A DNA stretch of 64,000 bases from Leisingera sp. SS27 (GCF_028368855.1 NZ_JAQNCY010000001.1:310001-374000), one strand, 5' to 3'; positions 9,531 through 18,376 are shown, counted from the first letter of the stretch. The notes: generated by a model from the letters alone, not told the origin. A program made the numbers and translations.

Positions 9531-10319
9531 ATGATCGTCGTCGAGGACTTGCACAAGCACTTCGGCGGGTTCCACGCGGTTGACGGCGCCTCGCTGGAAA
9601 TCGCCAAGGGGTCCATAACCGGTTTGATCGGCCCGAACGGGGCGGGAAAAACCACACTTTTCAACGTCATCGCAGGCGTGCTGAAGCCGACCTCAGGCCG
9701 GGTCACCATGGACGGTGAGGACATCACCGGCCTGCCGCCGCATGAGTTGTTCCACAAGGGGCTGCTGCGCACCTTCCAGATCGCGCATGAGTTCTCTTCG
9801 ATGACGTGCCGGGAAAACCTGATGATGGTGCCGGGCGCGCAATCAGGCGAGACGCTGTGGAACACCTGGTTCGGCCGCAAACGGATTGCTGACGAAGAGC
9901 GCGCGCTGCGGGCCAAGGCTGACGAGGTTCTTGAGTTCCTGACCATCAGCCACATCGCGGACCTGAAGGCGGGCCAAGTGTCCGGCGGCCAGAAGAAGCT
10001 GCTGGAGCTGGGCCGCACGATGATGGTGGACGCCAAAATCGTCTTCCTCGACGAGGTTGGCGCCGGTGTGAACCGCACCCTGCTGTATACCATTGCCGAC
10101 GCGATCAAGCGCCTCAATGAGGAGCGCGGATACACCTTTGTCGTCATCGAGCATGACATGGAGTTCATCGGCCGCCTGTGTGACCCGGTGATCTGCATGG
10201 CCGAAGGCAAGAAACTGGCCGAAGGCACCCTGGACGAGATCAAGGCAAACGAGCATGTGATTGAGGCCTATCTGGGTACCGGCCTGAAAAACAAAGACAA
10301 ACTGGAGGCGGGCGCATGA
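9531..10319 (+). CDS. ABC transporter ATP-binding protein, LivG-like
   Basis: A 262-residue ATPase with Walker A GPNGAGKTT (near residue 38), ABC signature VSGGQKKLLELGR, Walker B IVFLDEVGAGV and the H-loop VIEHDMEFI. The residue after the Walker B Asp-Glu is Val where LivG proteins usually have Pro; the catalytic Glu is present. It pairs with the next ATPase in a branched-chain-type importer. Its stop overlaps the next start (ATGA). Confidence 0.93.
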   Translation: MIVVEDLHKHFGGFHAVDGASLEIAKGSITGLIGPNGAGKTTLFNVIAGVLKPTSGRVTMDGEDITGLPPHELFHKGLLRTFQIAHEFSSMTCRENLMMVPGAQSGETLWNTWFGRKRIADEERALRAKADEVLEFLTISHIADLKAGQVSGGQKKLLELGRTMMVDAKIVFLDEVGAGVNRTLLYTIADAIKRLNEERGYTFVVIEHDMEFIGRLCDPVICMAEGKKLAEGTLDEIKANEHVIEAYLGTGLKNKDKLEAGA

Positions 10320-11146
10320 GCGACAACCCCTACCAGGACGATCACGGCAACAAGGATGCCTCGATCACCAATACGAAAGGCATCGGCACGATGCAGCCCG
10401 CCCATATGAAAAGCGGCCCCACCCACAAGGTCGACGGCGGCCCGTTCCTGATCGGCGACACCATGACCGGCGGCTACGGCAAGGGTCCGGACATCCTGCA
10501 TGACTGCACCATCGCCGTCGACAAAGGCGAGATCGCGGTCATCGTCGGCCCCAACGGCGCCGGCAAGTCGACCGCGATGAAGGCGGTGTTCGGGATGCTG
10601 AACGTGCGTTCCGGCGCCGTGCGCCTGGATGGCGAGGACATCACCCAGCTCACCCCGCAGGACCGGGTGGTCAAGGGCATGGGCTTTGTGCCGCAGACCA
10701 GCAATATCTTCACCTCGATGACGGTGGAAGAGAACCTGGAAATGGGCGCCTTCATCCGCACCGATGATTTCCGGGACACGATGGAGCAGGTCTATGATCT
10801 GTTCCCGATCCTGCGCGACAAGCGCAACCAGCCCGCAGGCGAACTGTCCGGCGGCCAGCGCCAGCAGGTGGCCGTGGGCCGCGCACTGATGACCAAGCCC
10901 AAGGTGCTGATGCTGGACGAACCCACAGCGGGCGTCTCTCCCATTGTGATGGATGAGCTGTTCGACCGCATCATCGAGGTCGCCCGCACCGGGCTGCCGA
11001 TCCTGATGGTGGAACAGAACGCCAAGCAAGCGCTTGAGATCGCGGACAAAGGCTATGTCTTGGTGCAGGGGCGCAATGCCTATACCGGCACCGGCAAGGA
11101 GCTGCTGGCCGATCCCGAAGTGCGCAAGTCGTTCCTGGGGGGATAA
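10316..11146 (+). CDS. ABC transporter ATP-binding protein, LivF-like
   Basis: A 276-residue ATPase with Walker A GPNGAGKST, signature LSGGQRQQVAVGRAL, Walker B VLMLDEPTAGVSP and H-loop MVEQN. It carries about 45 extra N-terminal residues (rich in Asp, His, Gly and Thr) before the usual start of LivF proteins. A later start is possible at the in-frame Met residues 26 and 31, but the four-base overlap with the upstream ATPase favours the long form. It partners the LivG-like subunit. Confidence 0.92.
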   Translation: MSDNPYQDDHGNKDASITNTKGIGTMQPAHMKSGPTHKVDGGPFLIGDTMTGGYGKGPDILHDCTIAVDKGEIAVIVGPNGAGKSTAMKAVFGMLNVRSGAVRLDGEDITQLTPQDRVVKGMGFVPQTSNIFTSMTVEENLEMGAFIRTDDFRDTMEQVYDLFPILRDKRNQPAGELSGGQRQQVAVGRALMTKPKVLMLDEPTAGVSPIVMDELFDRIIEVARTGLPILMVEQNAKQALEIADKGYVLVQGRNAYTGTGKELLADPEVRKSFLGG

Positions 11147-11149
11147 AGA

Positions 11150-11581
11150 ATGCACATTGTTATCCGCCCCGTGCTTAAGTTGGCCGCAGCAGTCAATGCG
11201 GCTGCCCTGCTTGCTCTTCCTCTACCGAGCTTCGCTTCGGCAGCCAGCCAATGGACATGCATATCGTCACATGGCTGCGTGGCGACAACCCCATGCACTG
11301 AAAAACAAATTGGCCATTCGATTATCCACAACGGTGAGAACGTAGTCTTTACTTCAGCAGAAAGCCGTTTCGACCTGAAGGCACTTGAGCCGTCAGATGG
11401 CGCTATTTTACGTGCCTATGGTCAGCCAATCGCTGCCCAAGGAGTGAGCTCTCTGACTTTGTTTGACGACCTGACATTTGCCTACTCAATCCATGTCTCA
11501 GTCGAAATGAATCCAGATACAGGTCAGCACATGGGGCTTGTTGCTTCCGTGCTTGGCACCTGTGAAACGGTGGTGTCGTAA
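11150..11581 (+). CDS. small secreted cysteine-containing protein within the ABC operon
   Basis: A 143-residue protein of unknown family. A signal peptide (about residues 1-32, ending near FASAAS) is followed by a mature part with Cys37, Cys43, Cys49 and Cys138, which could form two disulfides in the periplasm. It starts four bases after the livF-like stop with a GGGGGA ribosome-binding site, and its TAA overlaps the livH-like ATG (TAATG), so it is embedded in the operon. Base and codon use are visibly more AT-rich than in its neighbours, which suggests a later insertion. No function is assigned. Confidence 0.75.
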   Translation: MHIVIRPVLKLAAAVNAAALLALPLPSFASAASQWTCISSHGCVATTPCTEKQIGHSIIHNGENVVFTSAESRFDLKALEPSDGAILRAYGQPIAAQGVSSLTLFDDLTFAYSIHVSVEMNPDTGQHMGLVASVLGTCETVVS

Positions 11582-12591
11582 TGGATCTTCTCAACGCCCT
11601 TGTGGCGCTAACCAACTTTGTACTTGTCCCTGGGCTGGCCTATGGCAGCCAGCTGGCGCTCGGCGCGCTGGGGGTGACGCTGATCTACGGGATCCTGCGG
11701 TTCTCGAACTTTGCCCATGGCGACACCATGGCGTTCGGGGCGATGGTCACGATCCTGATCACCTGGGCCTTTCAGTCGATGGGCCTTAGCGCAGGCGTGC
11801 TGCCGACGGCGCTTCTGGCCCTGCCCTTTGGCATCCTTGGCGCCATCGCGCTGGTGCTGCTGACCGACCGCACCGTCTACCGGTTCTACCGCGAGCAGAA
11901 GGCAAAGCCGGTGATCTTTGTCATGGTCTCGCTGGGTGTGATGTTCATGATGAACGGCATCGTGCGCTTCATCATCGGCCCCGGCGACCAGCGGTTTGCC
12001 GATGGCGAGCGTTTCATCATCAAGGCGCGCACCTTCAAGCAGATGACCGGCCTGAACGAAGGCCTGGCAATCAAGACCACGCAAGGCATCACCGTGATCA
12101 CCGCGATCATCGTGGTGGCGGTGCTGTTCTGGTTCCTGAACAAGACCCGCACCGGAAAATCCATGCGGGCCTATTCGGATAACGAGGATCTGGCGCTGCT
12201 GTCGGGCATCAACCCGGAGCGCGTGGTGATGTACACCTGGATGATCGTCGCGGCGCTGGCGACCATTGCAGGCGTGCTTTACGGCCTCGACAAGTCGTTC
12301 AAACCCTTCACCTATTTCCAGCTTCTGCTGCCGATCTTTGCCTCTGCCATCGTGGGCGGCCTCGGCAACCCGATCGGGGCCATTGCCGGCGGGTTCATCA
12401 TCGCCTTCTCCGAGGTGACGATCACCTATGCATGGAAGAAGGTTCTGACCTACAGCCTGCCGGACAGCCTGGCACCTGACGGGCTGGTTCAGCTCCTCAG
12501 CACCGACTACAAGTTCGCGGTCTCCTTCGCGATCCTGATTGTTGTCCTCCTGTTCAAGCCCACCGGCCTTTTCAAAGGGAAAGCGGTATGA
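11581..12591 (+). CDS. branched-chain-type ABC transporter permease, LivH-like
   Basis: A 336-residue inner-membrane permease with about eight hydrophobic segments and the family features LGVTLIYGILRFSNFAHGD near the N-terminus and AIVGGLGNPIGAIAGGFIIA near residue 260. It forms the membrane channel with the LivM-like subunit. Its start overlaps the stop of the small secreted protein by one base and its stop overlaps the next start. Confidence 0.93.
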   Translation: MDLLNALVALTNFVLVPGLAYGSQLALGALGVTLIYGILRFSNFAHGDTMAFGAMVTILITWAFQSMGLSAGVLPTALLALPFGILGAIALVLLTDRTVYRFYREQKAKPVIFVMVSLGVMFMMNGIVRFIIGPGDQRFADGERFIIKARTFKQMTGLNEGLAIKTTQGITVITAIIVVAVLFWFLNKTRTGKSMRAYSDNEDLALLSGINPERVVMYTWMIVAALATIAGVLYGLDKSFKPFTYFQLLLPIFASAIVGGLGNPIGAIAGGFIIAFSEVTITYAWKKVLTYSLPDSLAPDGLVQLLSTDYKFAVSFAILIVVLLFKPTGLFKGKAV

Positions 12592-13910
12592 CCGAGACCA
12601 TGAAACATACCCTTCTTTTCGTCTTTGTCGGCGTGATGATACTGGCTGAGGGCGCGACAGACTTCCTGTTCTTCTCCGGCTCCTGGAACTCGGCGCTGGT
12701 GATCCTGAACATGGGGCTGATCTCCGCCATCATGGCGATCGGTGTGAACATCCAGTGGGGCTTTGCCGGTCTGTTCAACGTCGGCATCATGGGCTTCACC
12801 GCGCTTGGCGGGCTGGCCGTGGTACTGGTGTCAACACCGGTGATCCCAGCGGCCTGGTCGTCGGGCGGCGTCAGCATCGTGATGGCGCTGGTGATGGGCG
12901 CCCTGACGGTTGTGTCCGCGGTGATGGTCACAAAGTTCCTGCCCGCAGGCAAACTGCGCACTGCTGTTCTGCTGGCGGTGTTGATCGTGGGCTTCTTTGT
13001 CTACCGTGCGATCTTTGATCCAGCGGTCGGCTCAGTTGAGGCAATCAACCCGGCGCTTCAAGGCAATATTGGCGGTCTGGGCCTGCCGGTGCTGCTTGCC
13101 TGGCCCGCGGGCGGGCTGCTGGCGGCTGGAGCTGCCTGGCTGATCGGCAAGACCGCTTTGGGCCTGCGCTCTGATTATCTGGCAATTGCCACGCTGGGCA
13201 TTGCAGAAATCATCATCGCGGTCCTGAAGAACGAGGACTGGCTGTCGCGCGGCGTCAAAAACGTGGTCGGCCTGCCCCGACCGATGGCATATGAGATCGA
13301 CCTGCAAGCCGATCCTGCCTTTATTGAGCGGGCGGCAGCGTTTGGGCTGGATGGCGTGGAGGCCTCGACGCTCTACGTCAAGATCATCTACGCACTGATG
13401 TTCACCGTGGTGCTGCTGGCGCTTCTGTGGATGGCGCAAATGGCATTGAAAAGCCCTTGGGGCCGGATGATGCGCGCGATCCGCGACAACGAGACCGCAG
13501 CAGAGGCGATGGGCAAGGATGTGACCCGCCGCCATCTGCAGATCTTTGTGCTGGGGTCCGCGATCTGCGGCATCGCCGGTGCGATGATGACCACGCTGGA
13601 CAGCCAGATGACGCCGGGCACCTACAACCCGCTGCGTTTCACCTTCCTCATTTGGGTGATGGTGATTGTCGGCGGGTCCGGCAACAATTTTGGCGCGGTG
13701 CTGGGCGGCATGCTGATCTGGTTCTTCTGGATCAAGGTGGAGCCAATGGGCATCCTGCTGATGGAGCTGGTGACCGCTGGCATGGCCGAGGGCAGCGCGC
13801 TGAAGGCGCATCTCCTGGAAAGCGCCTCGCATATGCGGCTGTTCACCATGGGGCTGATCCTGTTGCTGGTGCTGAGGTTCAGCCCGCGAGGCCTGATACC
13901 TGAAAAATAA
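12588..13910 (+). CDS. branched-chain-type ABC transporter permease, LivM-like
   Basis: A 440-residue polytopic permease. LivM motifs include GFAGLFNVGIMGFTALGG and, in the C-terminal half, SDYLAIATLGIAEII, SPWGRMMRAIRDNETAAEAMGKD and VGGSGNNFGAVLGGMLIW. It is longer than most LivM proteins because of extra hydrophobic segments between about residues 80 and 190. Last gene of the operon; a ten-base-pair stem-loop follows. Confidence 0.92.
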   Translation: MTETMKHTLLFVFVGVMILAEGATDFLFFSGSWNSALVILNMGLISAIMAIGVNIQWGFAGLFNVGIMGFTALGGLAVVLVSTPVIPAAWSSGGVSIVMALVMGALTVVSAVMVTKFLPAGKLRTAVLLAVLIVGFFVYRAIFDPAVGSVEAINPALQGNIGGLGLPVLLAWPAGGLLAAGAAWLIGKTALGLRSDYLAIATLGIAEIIIAVLKNEDWLSRGVKNVVGLPRPMAYEIDLQADPAFIERAAAFGLDGVEASTLYVKIIYALMFTVVLLALLWMAQMALKSPWGRMMRAIRDNETAAEAMGKDVTRRHLQIFVLGSAICGIAGAMMTTLDSQMTPGTYNPLRFTFLIWVMVIVGGSGNNFGAVLGGMLIWFFWIKVEPMGILLMELVTAGMAEGSALKAHLLESASHMRLFTMGLILLLVLRFSPRGLIPEK

Positions 13911-13918
13911 GGCAGCAT

Positions 13919-13949
13919 GGGTCCGGACTGGAACACCCTGTCCGGGCCC
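13919..13949 (+). terminator. stem-loop downstream of the ABC operon
   Basis: A ten-base-pair stem GGGTCCGGAC / GTCCGGGCCC (one G-U pair) with an 11-base loop starts nine bases after the permease stop. No T tract follows, so it may protect the mRNA 3' end rather than terminate on its own. Confidence 0.4.
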
Positions 13950-14103
13950 AGCGTCCCATGGCGGTAACGCCGTCCGGCATTTATTTGCCTTACCCCTTGC
14001 AGGAATTCCGGCAGCCAAAATCGCCTCAGCATTGCCCCAGAACGGCGAAAGTGGCGCCTTAATTAATTGTTCTTTTGTGGCTGATACTGCTCAGAAGAGT
14101 TCA

Positions 14104-14367
14104 ATGAGGCCGGAAGCCATGCACATCGTTTTGAAATCCTTTGCCGCCATCGGCACACTTGCGGCTTTGACCGGCTGTGTATCCCCGGAACAATTCGAAA
14201 CCGCCCCGGTTCAGCTGAGGACAAGCAAGGGCATTGTCACCTGCCAGCTTTACACCAAGGAACGGGTCCTTTGGGACCGCTCGATCGACCGCCCGGCATC
14301 GATGACCGTTCAGGAGGCCGATGACATCTGCAAACGCGAAGGCTACAGGCAGAAGATCGAGGGCTGA
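14104..14367 (+). CDS. small putative lipoprotein
   Basis: An 87-residue protein with a lipoprotein signal: LKSFAAIGTLAALTGC, lipobox LTGC, with Cys25 as the lipidated residue. The mature part of about 63 residues has no recognised domain. The start at 14104 has an AGAAGAG sequence at suitable spacing; 14119 is an alternative giving a shorter signal peptide. It stands alone between the ABC operon and the convergent ATPase gene. Function unknown. Confidence 0.7.
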   Translation: MRPEAMHIVLKSFAAIGTLAALTGCVSPEQFETAPVQLRTSKGIVTCQLYTKERVLWDRSIDRPASMTVQEADDICKREGYRQKIEG

Positions 14368-14399
14368 TAACAGCCCGGATCCCCAATGCCCGTCTTTGG

Positions 14400-15944
14400 T
14401 CAGCGCCCCTTGAACAGACTGCCCAGGATACCGCGGACGATCCGGCGGCCGGTTGTGCCCTTTAGTTCCTTGATAACTGCCTCTGACATGGCGGACGCAA
14501 AATTGTCTTTCTTCTTGTAGGAACGTGACGTTGACCGGCTCACCCGTGACCCGGAGTAGCGGCGGGCGGCATTGAACTCCCGCGCCATCGGTTCAGAAGC
14601 AGCCTCAGCAGTTTCCTCTGCAGCTTCAGCCGCCTGCGCCGCGGCCTGCGCCCGCTGGGCCAGGATTTCAAAGGCCGATCTTCGGTCCATCGGGGTGTCG
14701 TATTTCCCGGCCATGTCAGAGGCTTGCAGCATCTCCTTGCGTTCCTCCGCTGTGATCGGCCCCAACTGCGTGCTGGGCGGGCGGATCAACGTCCGTTCGA
14801 CCACGCCAGGCACGCCCTTCTTCTGCAGCATTGAGGTGACCGCTTCGCCCACGCCGACCTCGCGAATGGCAGCTTCGGTCGAAAACCGCGGGTTCTCCCG
14901 GTAGGTTTCGGCCGCCAGCCGCAGGTTCTTGCGGTCCTTGGCCGTAAACGCGCGCAGCGCGTGCTGGACGCGGTTGCCAAGCTGCCCCAGAATGTCCTCT
15001 GGCACATCTGCGGGGTTCTGGGTGATGAAATAGATCCCGACCCCTTTGGACCGGATCAGACGGGCAACCTGCTCCACCTTGTCAATCAGCGCCTTGGGCG
15101 CGTCGTCGAACAGCAGATGCGCCTCATCGAAGAAGAACACCAGCCGCGGCTTGTCCGGGTCGCCCACCTCTGGCAGCTCCTCGAACAGCTCGCTCAGAAG
15201 CCACAACAGAAAAGTGGAATAAAGCCCCGGCGCCGCCATCAGCTTGTCCGCGGCCAGGATATTGACCATCCCCTTGCCTGACGCGTCACAGCGCATCAGG
15301 TCGCTGAGCGCCAGCGCCGGTTCACCGAACAGTCCCGCACCGCCCTGGTTTTCCAGTACCAGCAGGCGGCGCTGAATGGCGCCGATTGAGGAAGTGGAGA
15401 CGTTCCCGTATCGAAGCGACAACTGGCTGCGGTTCTCTCCGATCCAAACCAGAAGCGCCTGCAGGTCTTTCAAATCCAGAAGCGGCAGCCCCTCTTCGTC
15501 GGCAAGCCTGAAAGCGATGTTCAGGATGCCCTCTTGCGCCTCGCTCAGCTCCAGCAGGCGTGCCAGCAGCAGCGGCCCCATCTCCGCAACAGTTGTGCGC
15601 ACCGGGTGGCCCTGCTCGCCGTAGAGATCCCAGAATGTGACTGGGCAGGCATGATAGGAATAACCGGCAAAGCCGATCTTGGCGGCGCGGGATGTGAAAG
15701 CCTCGTGCAGCTTGTGGCCTTCCGAGCCTGCCTTTGCCAGCCCGGACAAATCACCCTTCACATCCGCAAGGATCACCGGGACACCAGCATTGGAAAACCC
15801 TTCCGCGAGGATTTGCAGGGTCACTGTTTTACCGGTTCCGGTTGCGCCCGCAATCAGTCCATGGCGATTGGCGTATTTGTAATTCAGCCCTTGCTGCTCA
15901 CCGTAGCCCTCGCCACCGCCGCCTAGAAATAATATGTCTGACAT
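14400..15944 (-). CDS. HerA-like ATPase of the DUF853/YjgR family
   Basis: A 514-residue P-loop ATPase with Walker A GATGTGKT (residues 33-40), Walker B LVFFFDEAHLLF and the family segment YFITQNPADVPEDILGQLGNRVQHALRA. The C-terminal tail holds an Ala/Glu-rich stretch, likely coiled coil, and a basic Ser/Arg-rich end. It belongs to the HerA/FtsK superfamily, but the cellular role of the YjgR group is not settled. The start at 15944 (MSDILFLGGG, with GGGGCAGG upstream) was preferred to 15980. Confidence 0.85.
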   Translation of the reverse strand: MSDILFLGGGGEGYGEQQGLNYKYANRHGLIAGATGTGKTVTLQILAEGFSNAGVPVILADVKGDLSGLAKAGSEGHKLHEAFTSRAAKIGFAGYSYHACPVTFWDLYGEQGHPVRTTVAEMGPLLLARLLELSEAQEGILNIAFRLADEEGLPLLDLKDLQALLVWIGENRSQLSLRYGNVSTSSIGAIQRRLLVLENQGGAGLFGEPALALSDLMRCDASGKGMVNILAADKLMAAPGLYSTFLLWLLSELFEELPEVGDPDKPRLVFFFDEAHLLFDDAPKALIDKVEQVARLIRSKGVGIYFITQNPADVPEDILGQLGNRVQHALRAFTAKDRKNLRLAAETYRENPRFSTEAAIREVGVGEAVTSMLQKKGVPGVVERTLIRPPSTQLGPITAEERKEMLQASDMAGKYDTPMDRRSAFEILAQRAQAAAQAAEAAEETAEAASEPMAREFNAARRYSGSRVSRSTSRSYKKKDNFASAMSEAVIKELKGTTGRRIVRGILGSLFKGR

Positions 15945-16068
15945 GCCTGCCCCGCGTGTTCTTTTTCCTGTGGATAACAATACAAAGTTAACTTTTGGAT
16001 GCGATAGTCAATCTTGCCCGCCCCTGCAAAAGCGGTTGCCGTGGCGGACATTTCCTCCCTGTCAGACT

Positions 16069-16097
16069 GGCCGTGCTTCGTGCACGGCCTTCTTTTT
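16069..16097 (+). terminator. orphan rho-independent terminator
   Basis: An eight-base-pair perfect stem GGCCGTGC / GCACGGCC with loop TTCGT is followed by TTCTTTTT. There is no plus-strand protein gene upstream within the gap, so it may end a short noncoding transcript or an antisense transcript from the ATPase gene's promoter region. Confidence 0.75.
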
Positions 16098-16236
16098 GGG
16101 CAATGTTTGCCTGTAAAACGGGCATATTTCTCTGCTCACTCAGCCCAAAGCCTTCAATTTTCATGAAATCCGGCCCGTCAGGAAATTTTTTGAAGTTGGA
16201 TGTTGACCGATGGCCAGCCCTTTCGTAACGTCCTAC

Positions 16237-16308
16237 GCAATAACTAAGTCGGCCAGTCCGACGGGGAGATGCAAACACGAGAAAGGGGACCAGCCGGTTC
16301 CCTTTTTT
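16237..16308 (+). ncRNA. candidate small RNA
   Basis: About 72 bases bounded by a promoter-like element (TTGACC at 16203-16208, a 17-base spacer, TAACGT at 16226-16231) and a terminator (stem GGGGACC / GGTTCCC at 16285-16302 with one G-U pair, then six T). An internal hairpin GTCGG / CCGAC lies at 16248-16262. It has no open reading frame of note. This is a prediction from layout only; it could instead be a leader of the downstream IalB-family gene ended by attenuation. Confidence 0.4.
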
Positions 16309-16440
16309 GCATTTTTTCAGAGACTTCCGCGGCTGAGCTGCGGTGCGCGGAATTCCCCGCAAATCCCGAGTAATAGGCCTGACACCGTCTGGGCGGCATG
16401 CTAAACGCGTTGGCAGCGTCTTTAGAAAAATGAGGCATTC

Positions 16441-17097
16441 ATGTTGAAGTCCCTGACCCCGATCACGCTTGCCGCGGTGCTGGCCATGACCGCACCGCTG
16501 GCGGCGCAGGAAACCACCTCCGAGGACACTGGCGCCACGGACCAGGCCGCCGGGGCGGAAACCGCAGAGCAGGCAGAACAATCGGGATCGACTGCAGATC
16601 AGCTGCTGGACCTGGGCGAACCGGTAAATGACGGCCCCAAGCTGGGAGACCGCTATTCCAAGGAGAAACACGGCGACTGGGATCTTGCCTGTATCCGGAC
16701 CGAACAGGAAAACGACCCCTGCTCGCTGTTGCAGGTTCTGGCCGGGCCGCAGGGCAATCCGATGGCCGAAGTGTCGCTGTTCCGGATCGAGCAGCAAGGC
16801 GGCCAGGCGGTTGCCGGAGCCACCGTGATCGTGCCGCTGGAGACTTTGCTGCCGGCAGCGCTGACCATCTCCATCGATGGCGCACCGGCCAAGCGCTACA
16901 ACTATTCCTTCTGCAACCCGCTGGGCTGTGTGGCGCAAATTGGTCTGACCCAGGGCGACATCGATGCCTTCAAAAAGGGCAAAGAGGCCGTGCTGTCGCT
17001 GCGCCCGGCACCGGCGCCGGACCAGATTGTCGAGATGAAACTTTCGTTGAGCGGTTTTACCGCCGGCTTTGACGTGGTCGACGTCGTCAAGCAGTAA
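16441..17097 (+). CDS. invasion-associated locus B (IalB) family protein
   Basis: A 218-residue exported protein with signal peptide (LTPITLAAVLAMTAPLAAQ), an acidic Ala/Glu/Gln-rich linker to about residue 60, then an IalB domain with paired cysteines (CIRTEQENDPC and CNPLGC). IalB was named in Bartonella, but the family is widespread in non-pathogenic alphaproteobacteria, where its periplasmic role is unclear. The ATG is preceded by TGAGGC. Confidence 0.85.
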   Translation: MLKSLTPITLAAVLAMTAPLAAQETTSEDTGATDQAAGAETAEQAEQSGSTADQLLDLGEPVNDGPKLGDRYSKEKHGDWDLACIRTEQENDPCSLLQVLAGPQGNPMAEVSLFRIEQQGGQAVAGATVIVPLETLLPAALTISIDGAPAKRYNYSFCNPLGCVAQIGLTQGDIDAFKKGKEAVLSLRPAPAPDQIVEMKLSLSGFTAGFDVVDVVKQ

Positions 17098-17120
17098 GAG
17101 CAGGCATCAGCCAAACATTC

Positions 17121-17155
17121 CGCCGCGCGCCCAAGGGCCGCGGCGTTTCTGTTTA
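17121..17155 (+). terminator. weak terminator-like hairpin between convergent genes
   Basis: CGCCGC (17121-17126) pairs with GCGGCG (17140-17145), followed by TTTCTGTTT. It lies just after the IalB-family stop and before the convergent ketoacyl synthase stop. Confidence 0.4.
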
Positions 17156-17161
17156 AGGGCA

Positions 17162-18370
17162 TCAGATCTTGCGAAGTGCCAGCACCGCGTTCAATCCCCC
17201 AAAGGCGAAGGCGTTGGACAGTGCCACCGCAACCTTGGCTTCGCGCGCTTCGTTCGGCACGACGTCGAGCGCACATTCCGGATCAGGCTCCTCATAGCCG
17301 ATGGTCGGTGCAATCACCCCGTCGCGCAGCGCCATGATGCAGGCCAGAAGCTCCACCGCCCCGGTGCCGCCGATCAGGTGGCCGTGCATGGACTTGGTGG
17401 AGGAAATCATCAGATTGTCAGCCTGCGGCCCGAACACATCCGCCACTGCAGCGCATTCCGTCTTGTCATTGGCTGCTGTGCCGGTGCCATGAGCGTTTAT
17501 ATATCCAACCTCTGAGGCGTCGATGCGACCATCCTGCAGTGCACCGGAAATGGCCCGTGCCGCCCCCTGCTTGCTGGGCATCACAATGTCAGCCGCATCA
17601 GAGGACATTGCAAAGCCGATGACTTCGCACAGGATTTCTGCCCCCCGGGCCTTGGCGTGCTCGTATTCCTCGAACACGAAAATGCCGGCGCCCTCCCCCT
17701 GCACCATGCCGTTGCGGTTGGCGCTGAACGGGCGGCAGGCGTCCTTGGACATCACCCGCAGGCCTTCCCAGGCTTTCACTCCGCCAAAACACAGCATGGA
17801 TTCCGATCCGCCGGTGATCATCACCGGGCTCATTCCGGAACGCACCATTTGAAACGCCTGCGCCATCGCATGATTGGAAGACGCGCAAGCCGTGGATACG
17901 GTGAAGCTGGGTCCCTTGAGGTTGAACCGCATCGACACGTGGCCGGCCGCTGCATTGTTCATCAGCTTGGGCACGACAAACGGATGCACGCGGTTCTTGC
18001 CGTCCTCGTAAACGCTGCGGTAGTTCTCATCCAGCGTCTGCATACCGCCGCCGGAATTGCCCAGAACCACTCCGGCCTTGGCTGACAGTTCGCCATGAAA
18101 CTCCAGCCCTGACTGTTCGATCGCTTCTTTGGCAGCGGTCAGCGTGAACTGGGTGAACCGGTCATAGAGGCTCATCTGCTGGCGGTTGAAGCGGCCCTCG
18201 GCCTCAAAACCGCGGACCTGGCCGCCGATCCTGATGGCCAGCCGCTCCACATCGCGGAAGTCCAGCTGACCAATACCGCAGCGCCCCTCGCGCATGGCGG
18301 CCAGCGTGGCGGGGACCGAATGACCCAGGGCATTGATGGTTCCGGCCCCGGTAATGACGACGCGTTTCAT
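17162..18370 (-). CDS. beta-ketoacyl-ACP synthase (FabF-like)
   Basis: A 402-residue thiolase-fold condensing enzyme with the full KAS II-type triad: Cys162 in VSTACASSN, His294 in NAHGTGT and His331 in KSMHGHLIG. It should elongate an acyl chain on an acyl carrier protein by decarboxylative condensation with malonyl-ACP. It starts six bases after the stop of a dedicated acyl carrier protein gene and lies downstream of an LpxD-like gene, so it probably serves a special acyl chain for the envelope rather than bulk fatty-acid synthesis. That role is inferred from context. Confidence 0.9.
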   Translation of the reverse strand: MKRVVITGAGTINALGHSVPATLAAMREGRCGIGQLDFRDVERLAIRIGGQVRGFEAEGRFNRQQMSLYDRFTQFTLTAAKEAIEQSGLEFHGELSAKAGVVLGNSGGGMQTLDENYRSVYEDGKNRVHPFVVPKLMNNAAAGHVSMRFNLKGPSFTVSTACASSNHAMAQAFQMVRSGMSPVMITGGSESMLCFGGVKAWEGLRVMSKDACRPFSANRNGMVQGEGAGIFVFEEYEHAKARGAEILCEVIGFAMSSDAADIVMPSKQGAARAISGALQDGRIDASEVGYINAHGTGTAANDKTECAAVADVFGPQADNLMISSTKSMHGHLIGGTGAVELLACIMALRDGVIAPTIGYEEPDPECALDVVPNEAREAKVAVALSNAFAFGGLNAVLALRKI

Positions 18371-18376
18371 GAAGCC

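Larger units (their letters stand above)
15945..16440. other. 496-base intergenic region with two orphan terminators
   Basis: This gap between the divergent HerA-like gene and the IalB-family gene has no convincing protein gene. It holds a strong plus-strand terminator (16069-16097) with no gene in front of it, and a promoter-like TTGACC element followed by two stem-loops, the second with a T tract (16203-16308). Promoters of both flanking genes must also lie here. Confidence 0.7.

Noticed and set aside
8087-10243. A 718-codon minus-strand frame opposite the binding protein and LivG-like genes
   Set aside because: The plus-strand genes carry clear signal-peptide, Walker and signature motifs; the minus frame has none.
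15934-16116. A 60-codon plus-strand frame in the 496-base gap
   Set aside because: It has no ribosome-binding site, its product is Cys/Pro-rich without any motif, and it runs through the orphan terminator hairpin.
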